Below are positions 25,974 through 34,981 of a DNA stretch of 64,000 bases, in pieces. The notes below the pieces were generated by a model. The model saw nothing but the letters and a program-made list of their open reading frames with translations. It made no database searches and was not told the DNA's origin. Position 1 is the first letter of the stretch, and every line of letters starts with the position of its first letter. The translations under genes and the position numbers were made by a program. Source of the DNA: an uncultured Microbacteriaceae bacterium (GTDB taxonomy: Bacteria; Actinomycetota; Actinomycetes; Actinomycetales; Microbacteriaceae); assembly GCA_903940225.1 (NCBI GenBank), contig CAJAKC010000012.1, forward strand, positions 1 to 64,000, given 5' to 3'.

Positions 25974-28901
25974 ATGATTCAATTTCGCTCACGACACATA
26001 GGCACGTCGGGTGCCTCCGAGGCAACGATGCTCGACCGGCTCGGATACGCGTCCCTCAACGCGCTCATGGATGCGGCTGTGCCCGGCGGAATCCGCCAGG
26101 CAGACTTCGCCTCCGTCATTCCCGCCGCCGCCAGCGAACGCGAAGCACTGGCGGAACTGCGGGCTCTGGCCGATGAAAATCGTGTCCACCGCAGCCTCAT
26201 CGGCTTGGGGTACTACGACACCGTGATGCCCAGTGTCATCAAGCGAAACATTCTGGAAAATCCGTCGTGGTACACGGCGTACACTCCCTACCAGCCCGAG
26301 ATTTCACAGGGTCGCCTCGAGGCACTCATTACGTTCCAAACGATGGTGTGTGACCTGACGGGCATGGGAACGGCAAACGCCGGTATGCTCGACGAGGCGT
26401 CGGCCGCGGCAGAAGCCATGTTGATGGCGCGCCGAGTTTCGGGACACGATTCAACGACGTTCCTGGTCGACACGGACATTTTTCCGCAGGTTCGCGCCGT
26501 CCTCGAAACGCGAGCTGAGCCAATCGGCGTGACTCTCCGATTCGTTGATTTCGCTGCTGGAGAGGGCGCCGCCGCGGTCGCGGAGGGCGCTTTTGGCGCT
26601 TATCTGCAATACCCCGGATCATCCGGGCGCATTCGCGATATCTCGGCCGACCTGTCCGCCCTCACGGCGGCCGGCGCGGTCTCGGTTGTCGCGAGCGACT
26701 TGCTGGCCCTGACTCTTTTGCGCTCGCCCGGTTCGCAGGGCGCCGACATCGTTGTCGGTTCTTCTCAGCGCTTCGGTGTCCCACTCGGTTTCGGAGGACC
26801 GCACTCGGCATTCTTCGCGGTCCGCGAAGGACTCGAACGACAGATGCCCGGCCGACTCATCGGAGTTTCGCGCGATGCCGACGGCAAGCCGGCATACCGA
26901 TTGACGCTACAGGCGCGGGAACAGCACATTCGCCGTGAAAAGGCGACCTCCAACATCTGCACCGCCCAGGTTTTGCTCGCAGTTCTCGCGGGAATGTATG
27001 CGGTGTACCACGGGCCGGACGGATTGCGGGAAATCGCAAACGGCGTCGCCGATCGGGCGGCTCGCTTCGCTCGTCGTGCGGCGGCGGCGGGTCACACGGT
27101 CGTTCACTCTGACTTTTTCGACACGGTGCAAATCCACGCAGCGGGCAAAGCTGCGTCGATGGTCAAGGCCGCGTACACGGCCGGTGTGCTTTTGCACCAG
27201 GTCGATGCCGACACCGTGCAATTGTCGTTTGACGAATTGTCCATCGACAACGCGACGGGAATTCTTGCCGGCGGCGACGACAAACTCCTCGACGGCGTTT
27301 TCGGGCTCACACCGGAAAAGGCAACGCCCCCGCTGTCGGCAATCCCGACCAGCGCTCTCCGTCCGGACGAGATCCTGACACACGCCGTGTTCAACTCGTA
27401 TCGCAGCGAGACCTCGATGATGCGATTCCTCAAGCGACTCGCTGACAAGGACTACGCACTCGACCGCGGGATGATTCCGCTCGGGTCGTGCACGATGAAG
27501 CTCAACTCGGCGACGGAAATGGAAGCCGTCACGTGGCGGGAGTTCGGCGGTATTCATCCGTACGCCCCGACCGCAGACGTTGGTGGCTACCTCCTGTTGA
27601 TTTCGCAGCTCGAAGAATGGCTGGTTGAGCTGACGGGATACGACACCATCAGCCTGCAGCCCAACGCCGGATCACAGGGTGAGCTCGCCGGTTTGCTCGC
27701 CATCCGCGGTTACCACCTGTCGCGCGGAGACAGTCACCGGGTGACGTGCATCATCCCGTCCAGCGCGCATGGCACGAACGCGGCGTCGGCCGTCCTCGCG
27801 GGTATGAAGGTCGTCGTTGTTGCGTGCATGGAGAACGGGGACGTCGACATCGACGACCTCAACGCCAAGATTGCCGAAAACCGTGAGACTCTCGCCGCTT
27901 TGATGGTGACCTACCCGTCGACTCACGGAGTGTACGAGCACGGGATTCGCGCCATCACGGATGCCGTCCACGACGCCGGTGGCCAGGTTTATATCGACGG
28001 CGCAAACCTCAACGCACTGCTCGGGTTCGCTCGGTACGGTGACATCGGGGGAGACGTGTCACACCTCAACCTGCACAAGACGTTTGCCATCCCGCACGGT
28101 GGTGGTGGCCCCGGAGTTGGCCCCGTCGCGGCCAAGGCTCACCTTGCGCCGTTCCTGCCGGGTCACCCGATGGCACAGTCGGAGCACCACCCCGCGTTCG
28201 ATTCGTCGACGGGCGGCAACGGACCGTTCGTGCACAAGGGTGGGCCGGTGGCTGCTGCGCCCTATGGCAGCCCAAGCATTCTGCCCATCTCGTGGGCGTA
28301 CGTTCGCATGCTCGGGTCGGAAGGGCTTCGTGATGCGACCGCATCGGCGGTCCTCGCCGCCAATTATGTTGCCGCCCGCCTTCGGGAGCACTACCCCGTT
28401 CTGTATTCAGGGGAGAACGGTCTTGTCGCGCACGAGTGCATCCTCGACTTGCGTCCTCTCACCGCGGCAACCGGAGTCACGGTGGACGATGTCGCCAAGC
28501 GTCTCGTTGACTATGGATTCCACGCGCCGACGATGTCCTTCCCCGTTCCCGGAACCCTTATGGTCGAGCCGACCGAATCAGAAGACCTGTTCGAAATCGA
28601 CCGGTTCATCGACGCGATGATCGGAATCAAACGCGAAGCCGACGCCGTGGGTCGTGGTGACTGGCCGGCGGACGACAACCCGCTCGTCAATGCGCCGCAC
28701 ACCGCGCAGTGCCTGCTCGTCGGCGAGTGGGATCACGCCTATTCCCGCGAGGTTGCCGCGTACCCGTGGCATTCGCTCGAATCAGGTGCAACTCGCGTTG
28801 ATCACGGCAAGTATTGGCCGCCGGTTCGACGCGTCGATGGCGCGTACGGCGATCGCAACCTCGCCTGCGCGTGCCCGGACCCGTCAGCCTTCGCCGAATA
28901 G
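25974..28901 (+). CDS. gcvP: Glycine dehydrogenase (decarboxylating), P protein
   Basis: A 975-residue single-chain GcvP, the fused form rather than the split P1/P2 form. Typical stretches include RHIG near residue 5, [29 protein letters not shown], and the PLP-binding lysine K702 in [19 protein letters not shown]. It decarboxylates glycine and loads the aminomethyl group on the lipoyl arm of GcvH. Third gene of the riboswitch-controlled operon; the dihydrolipoamide dehydrogenase partner is not in the window. Confidence 0.97.
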   Translation: MIQFRSRHIGTSGASEATMLDRLGYASLNALMDAAVPGGIRQADFASVIPAAASEREALAELRALADENRVHRSLIGLGYYDTVMPSVIKRNILENPSWYTAYTPYQPEISQGRLEALITFQTMVCDLTGMGTANAGMLDEASAAAEAMLMARRVSGHDSTTFLVDTDIFPQVRAVLETRAEPIGVTLRFVDFAAGEGAAAVAEGAFGAYLQYPGSSGRIRDISADLSALTAAGAVSVVASDLLALTLLRSPGSQGADIVVGSSQRFGVPLGFGGPHSAFFAVREGLERQMPGRLIGVSRDADGKPAYRLTLQAREQHIRREKATSNICTAQVLLAVLAGMYAVYHGPDGLREIANGVADRAARFARRAAAAGHTVVHSDFFDTVQIHAAGKAASMVKAAYTAGVLLHQVDADTVQLSFDELSIDNATGILAGGDDKLLDGVFGLTPEKATPPLSAIPTSALRPDEILTHAVFNSYRSETSMMRFLKRLADKDYALDRGMIPLGSCTMKLNSATEMEAVTWREFGGIHPYAPTADVGGYLLLISQLEEWLVELTGYDTISLQPNAGSQGELAGLLAIRGYHLSRGDSHRVTCIIPSSAHGTNAASAVLAGMKVVVVACMENGDVDIDDLNAKIAENRETLAALMVTYPSTHGVYEHGIRAITDAVHDAGGQVYIDGANLNALLGFARYGDIGGDVSHLNLHKTFAIPHGGGGPGVGPVAAKAHLAPFLPGHPMAQSEHHPAFDSSTGGNGPFVHKGGPVAAAPYGSPSILPISWAYVRMLGSEGLRDATASAVLAANYVAARLREHYPVLYSGENGLVAHECILDLRPLTAATGVTVDDVAKRLVDYGFHAPTMSFPVPGTLMVEPTESEDLFEIDRFIDAMIGIKREADAVGRGDWPADDNPLVNAPHTAQCLLVGEWDHAYSREVAAYPWHSLESGATRVDHGKYWPPVRRVDGAYGDRNLACACPDPSAFAE

Positions 28902-28939
28902 TGGTGGCGGGCGCTAGTAGTGGTGACGGGCACTAATGA
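28902..28939. repeat. Imperfect 19-bp tandem repeat at the yoeB 3' end
   Basis: Two adjacent 19-nt units (28902-28920 and 28921-28939, about 16 of 19 identical) cover the yoeB stop region. The second unit encodes the conserved SARHHY end of the toxin; the first copy lies just beyond the stop, between gcvP and yoeB. Confidence 0.6.
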
Positions 28940-29180
28940 TGATGACAGTTGAGTCGGTCACCGAATAGACCAAGCGGTGCTCATGATTTATTCTGCGTGA
29001 CCAATACCCGCTCAGATCATGGCGCAACGGTTCGGGTTTCCCGATACCGTCCGTCGCGTCGCCCCGGAGGCAATCCTCGATGAGAACGTTCACGCGCTTG
29101 AGCACAGCACGGTCGGTTTTTTGCCAAAAGAGATAGTCGGCCCAGCCGCTCGACGACCAGGACAGTTCTAACCGGGTCAT
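28914..29180 (-). CDS. yoeB: Toxin YoeB (Txe/YoeB family mRNA interferase)
   Basis: An 88-residue RelE-fold toxin of normal length. Signature elements are WADYLFWQKTD at the start, IEDCLRGD, GIGKPEPLRHDLSGYWSRRINHEHRLVY and the terminal ARHHY; the catalytic His near the C-terminus and the Glu/Arg residues of YoeB are present, so it looks intact. It cleaves mRNA in the ribosomal A site when free. The ATG at 29180 overlaps the antitoxin stop by 4 nt. Confidence 0.93.
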   Translation of the reverse strand: MTRLELSWSSSGWADYLFWQKTDRAVLKRVNVLIEDCLRGDATDGIGKPEPLRHDLSGYWSRRINHEHRLVYSVTDSTVIIISARHHY

Positions 29181-29425
29181 TCAGCGATGAGTTCGTGCGC
29201 TTCGAGTTCGCCGCGCTTGACGGCCTCGATCGAATCGTAAAGGGTGCGCGCCATGGCGGGATTTCCCAGCAAATAGCAGGTCTCGACGAGGGAATCGTAT
29301 TCCGACTTGGCGAGGATAACGGCGGAACCCCGCCGGGAGGTGATTTCAATGACGGTCATGTCTTGGTTGACTTTCTCGATGAGCCCGAACAGGTCCTTTC
29401 GAGCATCGCTGGCGGTTATGGACAT
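29177..29425 (-). CDS. yefM: Antitoxin, YefM/Phd family
   Basis: An 82-residue antitoxin. It begins MSITASDARKDLFGLIEKVN and has ITSRRGSAVILAKSEYDSL, matching YefM N-terminal DNA-binding domains, and an acidic C-terminal tail (GELEAHELIAE) that should wrap the toxin. ATG 29425 has the ribosome site GGGAGGAG; a longer frame to 29464 lacks one. It neutralises YoeB and represses the operon through the upstream palindromes. Confidence 0.92.
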   Translation of the reverse strand: MSITASDARKDLFGLIEKVNQDMTVIEITSRRGSAVILAKSEYDSLVETCYLLGNPAMARTLYDSIEAVKRGELEAHELIAE

Positions 29426-29443
29426 CGCTTCTCCTCCCTTCAC

Positions 29444-29462
29444 TTGTACAACAAATGGTACC
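29444..29462. promoter_or_regulatory. yefM-yoeB operator palindromes
   Basis: The perfect palindrome TTGTACAA (29444-29451) and the shorter GGTACC (29457-29462) lie in the 39-nt gap before yefM. The E. coli YefM-YoeB complex is known to bind palindromes with the core TGTACA, which is exactly the centre of the first one, so autoregulation is likely conserved. Confidence 0.7.
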
Positions 29463-29464
29463 AC

Positions 29465-30223
29465 TTAGGGGGCAAATACTCCAGGGAACCACAACAGCGC
29501 GAGCGGATAACCGACGAACGCGACGGTGTCGATTATGACGTGGGCCACGATGAGCGGGAGCAGGCGCCCCTTCCACACATACAGCGCACCGAACACGAGT
29601 CCCATCGCGATGTTGCCAATGAACCCGCCGAAGCCCTGATACAAGTGATACGTACCGCGCAGCAGAGCGGCGCTCGCGATGATCACCCACGGTGACCACC
29701 CCAGTTGTTTGAATCGGTCGAATAGGTACCCGACGACGATGACCTCTTCGCCGATGCCGGCGCGCAGGGCCCAAAGGATCAACACCGGAACGGTCCACCA
29801 GTGGGTATCGAGGGCGGTCGGGACGACGGTGACGCCGAGATTGAGTGCACGGGCCGCCAGATAAACGCCAATCCCCGGTATGCCGATCGCCGCGGCGAAC
29901 ACGACTCCCATCGACAGCTCGTGACCGAGATTCCGTTTACCCTTTTGCCACCCAAGACCGATCGCCGCGAATCGAGGCGCACTGTTGCGCCAGACAAGCC
30001 ACAAGACGAGCGCAACAGGCGCAAGTCCGGACACGACACCGAGCAGTTGGTAGAGCAAGTCAAAGAGTTCTTGCGTTGCGAGCGGTCGATTGAGTGTTGC
30101 CGTTTGTTGACTCAGTGGTTGGGTTCGTGTCAGGCGATCGGCGATTCCGACTAGTCCGTAGAGCGCAGACATCCCGTAGGACAACAGCAAAACGACAACG
30201 ATTTCCCAACGTGTTCGCGTCAT
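29465..30223 (-). CDS. CPBP-family intramembrane protein (Abi/CAAX protease-like)
   Basis: A 252-residue membrane protein with about eight helices. The CPBP motifs are present: GIGEEVIVVGYL (EE pair), RGTYHLYQG (conserved His) and HVIID (second His). These form the proposed metal site of Rce1-like proteases. ATAGGAG precedes ATG 30223. It ends 39 nt before the toxin-antitoxin genes and may be transcribed with them. The substrate and role (prenyl-protein processing, bacteriocin immunity or other) are unknown. Confidence 0.88.
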   Translation of the reverse strand: MTRTRWEIVVVLLLSYGMSALYGLVGIADRLTRTQPLSQQTATLNRPLATQELFDLLYQLLGVVSGLAPVALVLWLVWRNSAPRFAAIGLGWQKGKRNLGHELSMGVVFAAAIGIPGIGVYLAARALNLGVTVVPTALDTHWWTVPVLILWALRAGIGEEVIVVGYLFDRFKQLGWSPWVIIASAALLRGTYHLYQGFGGFIGNIAMGLVFGALYVWKGRLLPLIVAHVIIDTVAFVGYPLALLWFPGVFAP

Positions 30224-30332
30224 GGTGCGACTCCTATCGTCGAATTATGCCCCCAATACGCGTGTTTTCGTTACCGAACTGTGTCTATTGAGGTTTTCGA
30301 TTCAACGATATCGGGAATAGTCTGGGTGTAAC

Positions 30333-30377
30333 CATGGAATACGCTGAGTGTTCATCTATTCAGCAAGTATTCCCATG
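30333..30377 (+). repeat. Long imperfect stem-loop before the peptide-receptor gene
   Basis: Arms CATGGAATAC-GCTGA (30333-30347) and TCAGC-AA-GTATTCCCATG (30360-30377) can pair around a 12-nt loop with a few mismatches. The structure ends 4 nt before the ribosome site AGGAGG and so lies in the mRNA leader or forms an operator. The rest of the 170-nt gap from 30224 shows only weak promoter-like sequences, for example TAGTCT at 30318. Confidence 0.55.
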
Positions 30378-30393
30378 TACTAGGAGGTAACCA

Positions 30394-32202
30394 ATGAAAT
30401 TCACGCGAATTTTCGCAGCGGTTGCTGCAGTCGGAACCAGCGCACTCGTGCTGTCCGGTTGTGCGCTTCCGTACCAATCCCAAGTCATCAAGGACACATC
30501 CATCACGGTGGGGTGGAACGACATCGCTTCCGAGTTCAACTCGGGGTCTGCGTCGGGAAACAACGTCGCAAACTCGCTGGTGACGTACATCGCCAACAGC
30601 GGATGGCTCTACTATGACGAGGCCCCCGCTCTTCAGAAGTCAGAAGAGTTCGGAACCTACGAGAAGCTCAGCGATGCACCGTTGACCGTCACGTACACCG
30701 TCAATGACAACGTCAAGTGGTCAGACGGTGTGGATGTCGACAGCGCCGACCTGCTCCTCTCATGGGTGGTCGGTTTCGGCTACCTCAAGGCTGCAGACGA
30801 TTCCTACATGTTCTTGTCTGCCGCCCCCCGCGATGACCTCGCGTCGAAGCTCCCCACCCTCAACGGTGGAACCATCGAGTTCGAATACGACAAAGCATTC
30901 GTCGACTGGGAGCTCAACTTTGGACTCGGAGTCTCGGCTCACGGAACGGTCATGATGGCCTACCCCGAAATCACCGACCCGGCCGAAGCGAAGAAGATGT
31001 TCGTTGAGGCCGTCACCGCTGGTGACACCGAATGGCTCCAGAAGGTCGCCGACGTCTGGAACACCGGATACCAGGTAACTGATGCAAACGCAGCGGACAC
31101 CGACCCAGCGGCAGGTTCGAAGAAGTATGTCTTCCTCTCGAACGGTCCTTACCGAGTCGAAGAAGTTGTCGCGGATGACCATGTCACTCTCGTCGCGAAC
31201 CCTCTGTACACATGGGGTCCGTCGCCGAAGTACGAGCGCATCACCATTCGTGAGATTCCTGACCCCACCGCAGCGGTTCAGGCCGTTGACAACGGTGACG
31301 TTCAGGCGGCATCGGGTCAGCCCACCGCCGACCTCCTGGCGCTCGTCAAGGGACTCAAGAACGGCACGTATGCGGGTGGTGACGAGGCTGCTTTCGAGCA
31401 CGTTGACCTCACCTTCGACAACGGTGGCCCGTTCGACCCCGCCAGCTACGGTGGAGACGCGGCTAAGGCTCTCGCAGTTCGTCAGGCATTCCTGCTGACG
31501 ATCCCGCGCGACCAGATCCTCGAAACCATCATCCAGCCACTCAACCCCGACGCAAAGGCCCGTAACGCTCTGACCGTGGTCCCCGGTTCGCCGAACTACG
31601 ACATGATCACCGCGGGCAACGGTTCGGACTTCTACGGAGGAACCGACGCCGAGCGCGTGACCAAGGCGCAGGAACTCCTCGCCTCGGCTGGTGTCTCGAC
31701 TCCGATCGACGTCAAGTTCTGGTACCCCGAGGGCAACGTCCGTCGCGGTCAGGAATTCGAGTTGATTCAGGCGAACGCCCTCCAGGTTGGCTTCAACGTG
31801 ATTGACACGTCGGAACCTGAGTGGTTGTTCACTGACCCGTCCGTATTCCCGATCAACCCGCACGATGCCGTCATCTTCGCATGGAGCTCGACGAGCCTCG
31901 CAATCTCGGGTAATGACCAGCAGTATGGAATCGACATGCCGTCGAACTTCCAGGGTTATGCAAACCAGTCGGTCGATGACAACCTCGCTGCACTTGAGGT
32001 CGAAACCGACCCTGCTAAGCAGGCCGTACTGCAGGTTCAGGTCGAAAAGGCACTGTTCGATGACGCAGCGTCGCTGCCGATCTTCCAGTTCCCTGGTCTG
32101 ACCTGGTGGGACAACGGAGTTAGCGGCATCACGCCAGCGCCGCTGAGCCCGAACTACTTCTGGAACTTCTGGGAGTGGGCCCCCGTCGCTGCTGCGCAGT
32201 AG
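30394..32202 (+). CDS. Peptide-type ABC importer, substrate-binding lipoprotein
   Basis: A 602-residue SBP family 5 receptor. The lipoprotein signal has an LSGC lipobox (Cys near 23), and the protein shows the typical NDNVKWSDGVDVDSADLLLSW region near residue 105. CTAGGAGG precedes the ATG. The codon use is strongly biased to GTC, CTC, AAC and GGT, which suggests high expression. It heads a receptor-permease-permease set whose ATPase lies at 35584 beyond an antisense gene. Likely ligand: oligopeptides, but dipeptides or other solutes are possible. Confidence 0.9.
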   Translation: MKFTRIFAAVAAVGTSALVLSGCALPYQSQVIKDTSITVGWNDIASEFNSGSASGNNVANSLVTYIANSGWLYYDEAPALQKSEEFGTYEKLSDAPLTVTYTVNDNVKWSDGVDVDSADLLLSWVVGFGYLKAADDSYMFLSAAPRDDLASKLPTLNGGTIEFEYDKAFVDWELNFGLGVSAHGTVMMAYPEITDPAEAKKMFVEAVTAGDTEWLQKVADVWNTGYQVTDANAADTDPAAGSKKYVFLSNGPYRVEEVVADDHVTLVANPLYTWGPSPKYERITIREIPDPTAAVQAVDNGDVQAASGQPTADLLALVKGLKNGTYAGGDEAAFEHVDLTFDNGGPFDPASYGGDAAKALAVRQAFLLTIPRDQILETIIQPLNPDAKARNALTVVPGSPNYDMITAGNGSDFYGGTDAERVTKAQELLASAGVSTPIDVKFWYPEGNVRRGQEFELIQANALQVGFNVIDTSEPEWLFTDPSVFPINPHDAVIFAWSSTSLAISGNDQQYGIDMPSNFQGYANQSVDDNLAALEVETDPAKQAVLQVQVEKALFDDAASLPIFQFPGLTWWDNGVSGITPAPLSPNYFWNFWEWAPVAAAQ

Positions 32203-32224
32203 ACGGAACCGAAACAATGACGGA

Positions 32225-32260
32225 GGTCGGGCGAGAAATCGCCCGGCCTTCGCCGTTTTT
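32225..32260 (+). terminator. Terminator/attenuator after the receptor gene
   Basis: A 10-bp stem (GGTCGGGCGA / TCGCCCGGCC, one G-T pair) with a GAAA tetraloop is followed 7 nt later by TTTTT (32256-32260). It stands 22 nt after the receptor stop and should end most transcripts, leaving the permease genes at lower level. Confidence 0.82.
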
Positions 32261-32280
32261 GACAGAGTGGGTTCCACAAG

Positions 32281-32300
32281 GCGAGCCGGCTCGCTAGGAT
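32281..32300 (+). promoter_or_regulatory. Palindrome and -10 box upstream of the permease genes
   Basis: The perfect 14-bp palindrome GCGAGCCGGCTCGC (32281-32294) is directly followed by a -10-like TAGGAT (32295-32300). It could be an operator on a secondary promoter for the permease genes. No regulator gene is nearby. Confidence 0.45.
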
Positions 32301-32350
32301 AGCAATGAATTACTTTCGCGTTCCAGAGTCGGAGCGCACGGCAGGACACC

Positions 32351-33898
32351 ATGTTAAGTTTTATTTCCCGACGGCTTGCTGCGACGCTAGCGGTGTTACT
32401 TGTTGCGTCATTCTTCGTCTACATGCTGACGGCGTATTCGGGGGACCCACTGGCGGATCTTCGTCTCAACAGGGATCCGCAGTCCGTGGCGAAGATGGCC
32501 ACCCTGACGGAGAAACTCGACCTCGACACCCCGCCGATTCTGCGCTACTTCAAATGGATCGGGGGAGCGGCCGGTTGTGTTATCGGGCAGTGCAACCTCG
32601 GCTTCTCGGTCACCCGCGGTGACGAACCTGTTGCTCACGCAATCGGCAACGCGATGGAATCGACCCTGTCGCTCGTCATCCTCGCGACCGTTCTTTCCAT
32701 CCTGCTCGGCGTTGCCATCGGAATGACGACCGCACTGCGCCAGTACAGCGGCTATGACTACACCGTCACCTTCGCGGCCTTCATCTTTTATTCCCTCCCC
32801 ATCTTTTGGGTAGCGGTTCTTCTCAAGGAATTTGGGGCGATCCGCTTTAATGAATTCCTCGGCAATCCGGTTATTCCGTGGTGGATAGCACTGGCTATCG
32901 GGATAGTGCTCGCGTTCATCGTTTCCGCGGTCGTCGGCGGCCGATTGGCTATTCGACTTCGGACAGCAGGAATCACCATCGGACTCGTGACCGCCGCGCT
33001 CGTGATTGCTGACCTGACGCAGTGGTTTGCCAAACCCTCGATCGGAATCGTCGGCATTGCGTTGCTGGTTGCCGGTATAGGTGCCCTGATGCTGTTCATC
33101 ACGTCGAGCGTGAGACGCAGAAGCGTCGCACTGGCGGTCGCCGTGACTGTCGGTGTCGTCGTGGTAGCGTGGTTTCCCCTGCAGTTCCTCTGGTTCTACC
33201 TCAACTCGCCCATCACAATCCTGATCGTCGCCGTCCTACTCGGGTCGCTCGGGGCTCTCGCTGGGTTAGTTCTCGGCGGGGATGACCGACGTGACGCGAT
33301 GCGAACCGCGGCAATCACCGGTGCGTTGGCCACCGTGCCGCTTGTCCTCGATCAAATGTTTATGCGCTGGGGTGATTACATTCAGCTCATCCCGCTGCGT
33401 TCCGGCGTGATTTCCACAATCGGGGCGAATACCCCAACGCTGTCGAATCACCCGGATACCTGGCTGCGCATGCTCGATTCATCGACGCACATCCTCTTGC
33501 CCACCGCGGCTCTGATGATTATTTCCATCGCTGGGTACACCCGATACACCAGGGCGAGTTTGCTCGAAGTGCTCAATCAGGATTACGTGCGAACCGCCCG
33601 GGCCAAGGGGCTTCCCGAAACGACCGTCATCATGCGGCACGCATTTCGAAATGCGCTCATCCCGATCGCCACGATCATCGCTTTTGACTTTGGTGGTGTC
33701 ATCGGTGGCGCAATCATCACCGAGCGCGTTTTCGCCTGGCAGGGAATGGGCGCGCTGTTCAACCAAGGCTTGAGAGCAGTCGACCTTAACCTCGTCATGG
33801 GAGTCTTTCTCGTGACGGGGCTCGCAGCCGTATTTTTCAATATCCTCGCCGACCTTGCGTATTCGGCGCTGGACCCACGCATTCGAGTGACGGACTAG
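32351..33898 (+). CDS. DppB-type ABC permease with large membrane insertion
   Basis: A 515-residue permease, far longer than the usual 310-340 of DppB/OppB. The N-terminal helix, the periplasmic part and the first core helices (to about 180) and the C-terminal core (from about 382, with EAA loop ARAKGLPETTVIMRHAFRNA) match the family. Between them about 180-190 residues of mostly hydrophobic sequence add some five helices. Start ATG 32351 has only a weak ribosome site (GCAGGAC). It forms the channel with the DppC-like partner that starts 4 nt downstream. Confidence 0.88.
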   Translation: MLSFISRRLAATLAVLLVASFFVYMLTAYSGDPLADLRLNRDPQSVAKMATLTEKLDLDTPPILRYFKWIGGAAGCVIGQCNLGFSVTRGDEPVAHAIGNAMESTLSLVILATVLSILLGVAIGMTTALRQYSGYDYTVTFAAFIFYSLPIFWVAVLLKEFGAIRFNEFLGNPVIPWWIALAIGIVLAFIVSAVVGGRLAIRLRTAGITIGLVTAALVIADLTQWFAKPSIGIVGIALLVAGIGALMLFITSSVRRRSVALAVAVTVGVVVVAWFPLQFLWFYLNSPITILIVAVLLGSLGALAGLVLGGDDRRDAMRTAAITGALATVPLVLDQMFMRWGDYIQLIPLRSGVISTIGANTPTLSNHPDTWLRMLDSSTHILLPTAALMIISIAGYTRYTRASLLEVLNQDYVRTARAKGLPETTVIMRHAFRNALIPIATIIAFDFGGVIGGAIITERVFAWQGMGALFNQGLRAVDLNLVMGVFLVTGLAAVFFNILADLAYSALDPRIRVTD

Positions 33899-33902
33899 GG
33901 CG

Positions 33903-34979
33903 ATGGCAAAGAAAAAGACTGACGCTCCCACTACCGAGCAACTCGCTCTGTCGGAGCTCACCATCGAACAGCGCCAAATTGAAGGACTCAGCCTCTCGAC
34001 AATCGTGCGCCGCCGTTTCTTTCAACACCGTGCAGCGGTGACGTCGGTCGTCATTCTTGTCGCCATAATTTTGCTGGCCTTCTCATCGGTTGGAACCATC
34101 ATCGGCGGTACGGGCAAGCTGGCGGCGGACTTCGAGACAAACAAAATTATCCTCGATGGTTGGCGGATATCGGGTTGGTGGCCTTTTAACTGGTACGAGA
34201 ACTACCCGATCGTTGCGCCAGGAGGCGTCCCGACGTGGGAACACCCATTCGGGCAGGACACACTGGGCAAAGACATCTTCGCTCGTGTCATGCGTGGCAT
34301 TCAACAGTCCCTCACCGTAGTGTTCCTCATCGGAACTCTGTCGACGGTTCTCGGTGGTGTCATTGGCGCCGTATCGGGGTACATCCGCGGGTGGCTGGAC
34401 AACCTGCTCATGCGCTTGACGGACGTCATCATCATCGTCCCCGGTCTCATCCTCGGTGCTGTCCTTGGCCGCACCGTCGGCGGAAACGCTATCTCGCTCG
34501 GTGTGCTGCTCGGTTTCGTTTCGTGGGTTGGATTGGCTCGAATTGTTCGCGGAGAGTTCCTCTCGCTCCGTGAGCGCGAATTCGTTGACGCCGCGCGAGT
34601 CGCCGGTGCAACAAATTCCCGCATCATTTTCCGCCACATTTTGCCGAATTCGATTGGCGTCATCGTTGTCAACGCGACGCTCGTCATGGCGGGCGCGATC
34701 CTGACCGAAACCGCACTGTCGTTCCTCGGGTTTGGAATCACCGCTCCCGATATTTCGCTGGGTCAGATTATTTCCGAATACAACGAAGCGTTCAAGACCC
34801 GTCCGTGGCTGTTCTGGTGGCCGGGGCTCTTCATCGTCACGATCGCCCTTTGCATCAACTTCGTTGGCGACGGACTGCGCGACGCATTCGACCCGCGTCA
34901 GCGCAGAATGCCGAAGTCGTCGAGCTTGTGGACCGATGCGAAAAAGATGTTCGGCGGAAAGTCGACGGCGAAGCGATGA
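33903..34979 (+). CDS. DppC-type ABC permease
   Basis: A 358-residue permease with the DppC layout: N-terminal cytoplasmic tail, first helix (AAVTSVVILVAIILLAF), a periplasmic part containing HPFGQDTLGKDIFARVMRG, five more helices and the EAA loop FVDAARVAGATNSRIIFRHILPN. The slightly long N-terminus (about 40 residues) is common in actinobacteria. Partner of the preceding permease; its 3' end converges on the PH-domain gene with a 2-nt gap. Confidence 0.92.
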   Translation: MAKKKTDAPTTEQLALSELTIEQRQIEGLSLSTIVRRRFFQHRAAVTSVVILVAIILLAFSSVGTIIGGTGKLAADFETNKIILDGWRISGWWPFNWYENYPIVAPGGVPTWEHPFGQDTLGKDIFARVMRGIQQSLTVVFLIGTLSTVLGGVIGAVSGYIRGWLDNLLMRLTDVIIIVPGLILGAVLGRTVGGNAISLGVLLGFVSWVGLARIVRGEFLSLREREFVDAARVAGATNSRIIFRHILPNSIGVIVVNATLVMAGAILTETALSFLGFGITAPDISLGQIISEYNEAFKTRPWLFWWPGLFIVTIALCINFVGDGLRDAFDPRQRRMPKSSSLWTDAKKMFGGKSTAKR

Positions 34980-34981
34980 CC

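Noticed and set aside
28902-28939. Tandem repeat as a CRISPR-like or attachment site
   Set aside because: Only two adjacent units without spacers, overlapping a coding end; no tRNA or integrase nearby.
30760-32352. A 530-codon open frame antisense to the peptide-receptor gene
   Set aside because: It mirrors the codon phase of the receptor, has no recognisable domains and no ribosome site. High-GC codon bias commonly opens such antisense frames.
32305-32622. A 105-codon frame starting just after TAGGAT, before the DppB-like gene
   Set aside because: It overlaps the permease in another frame, has no homology and its ATG is only four bases from the -10 box, unlike the 6-7 nt leaderless spacing.
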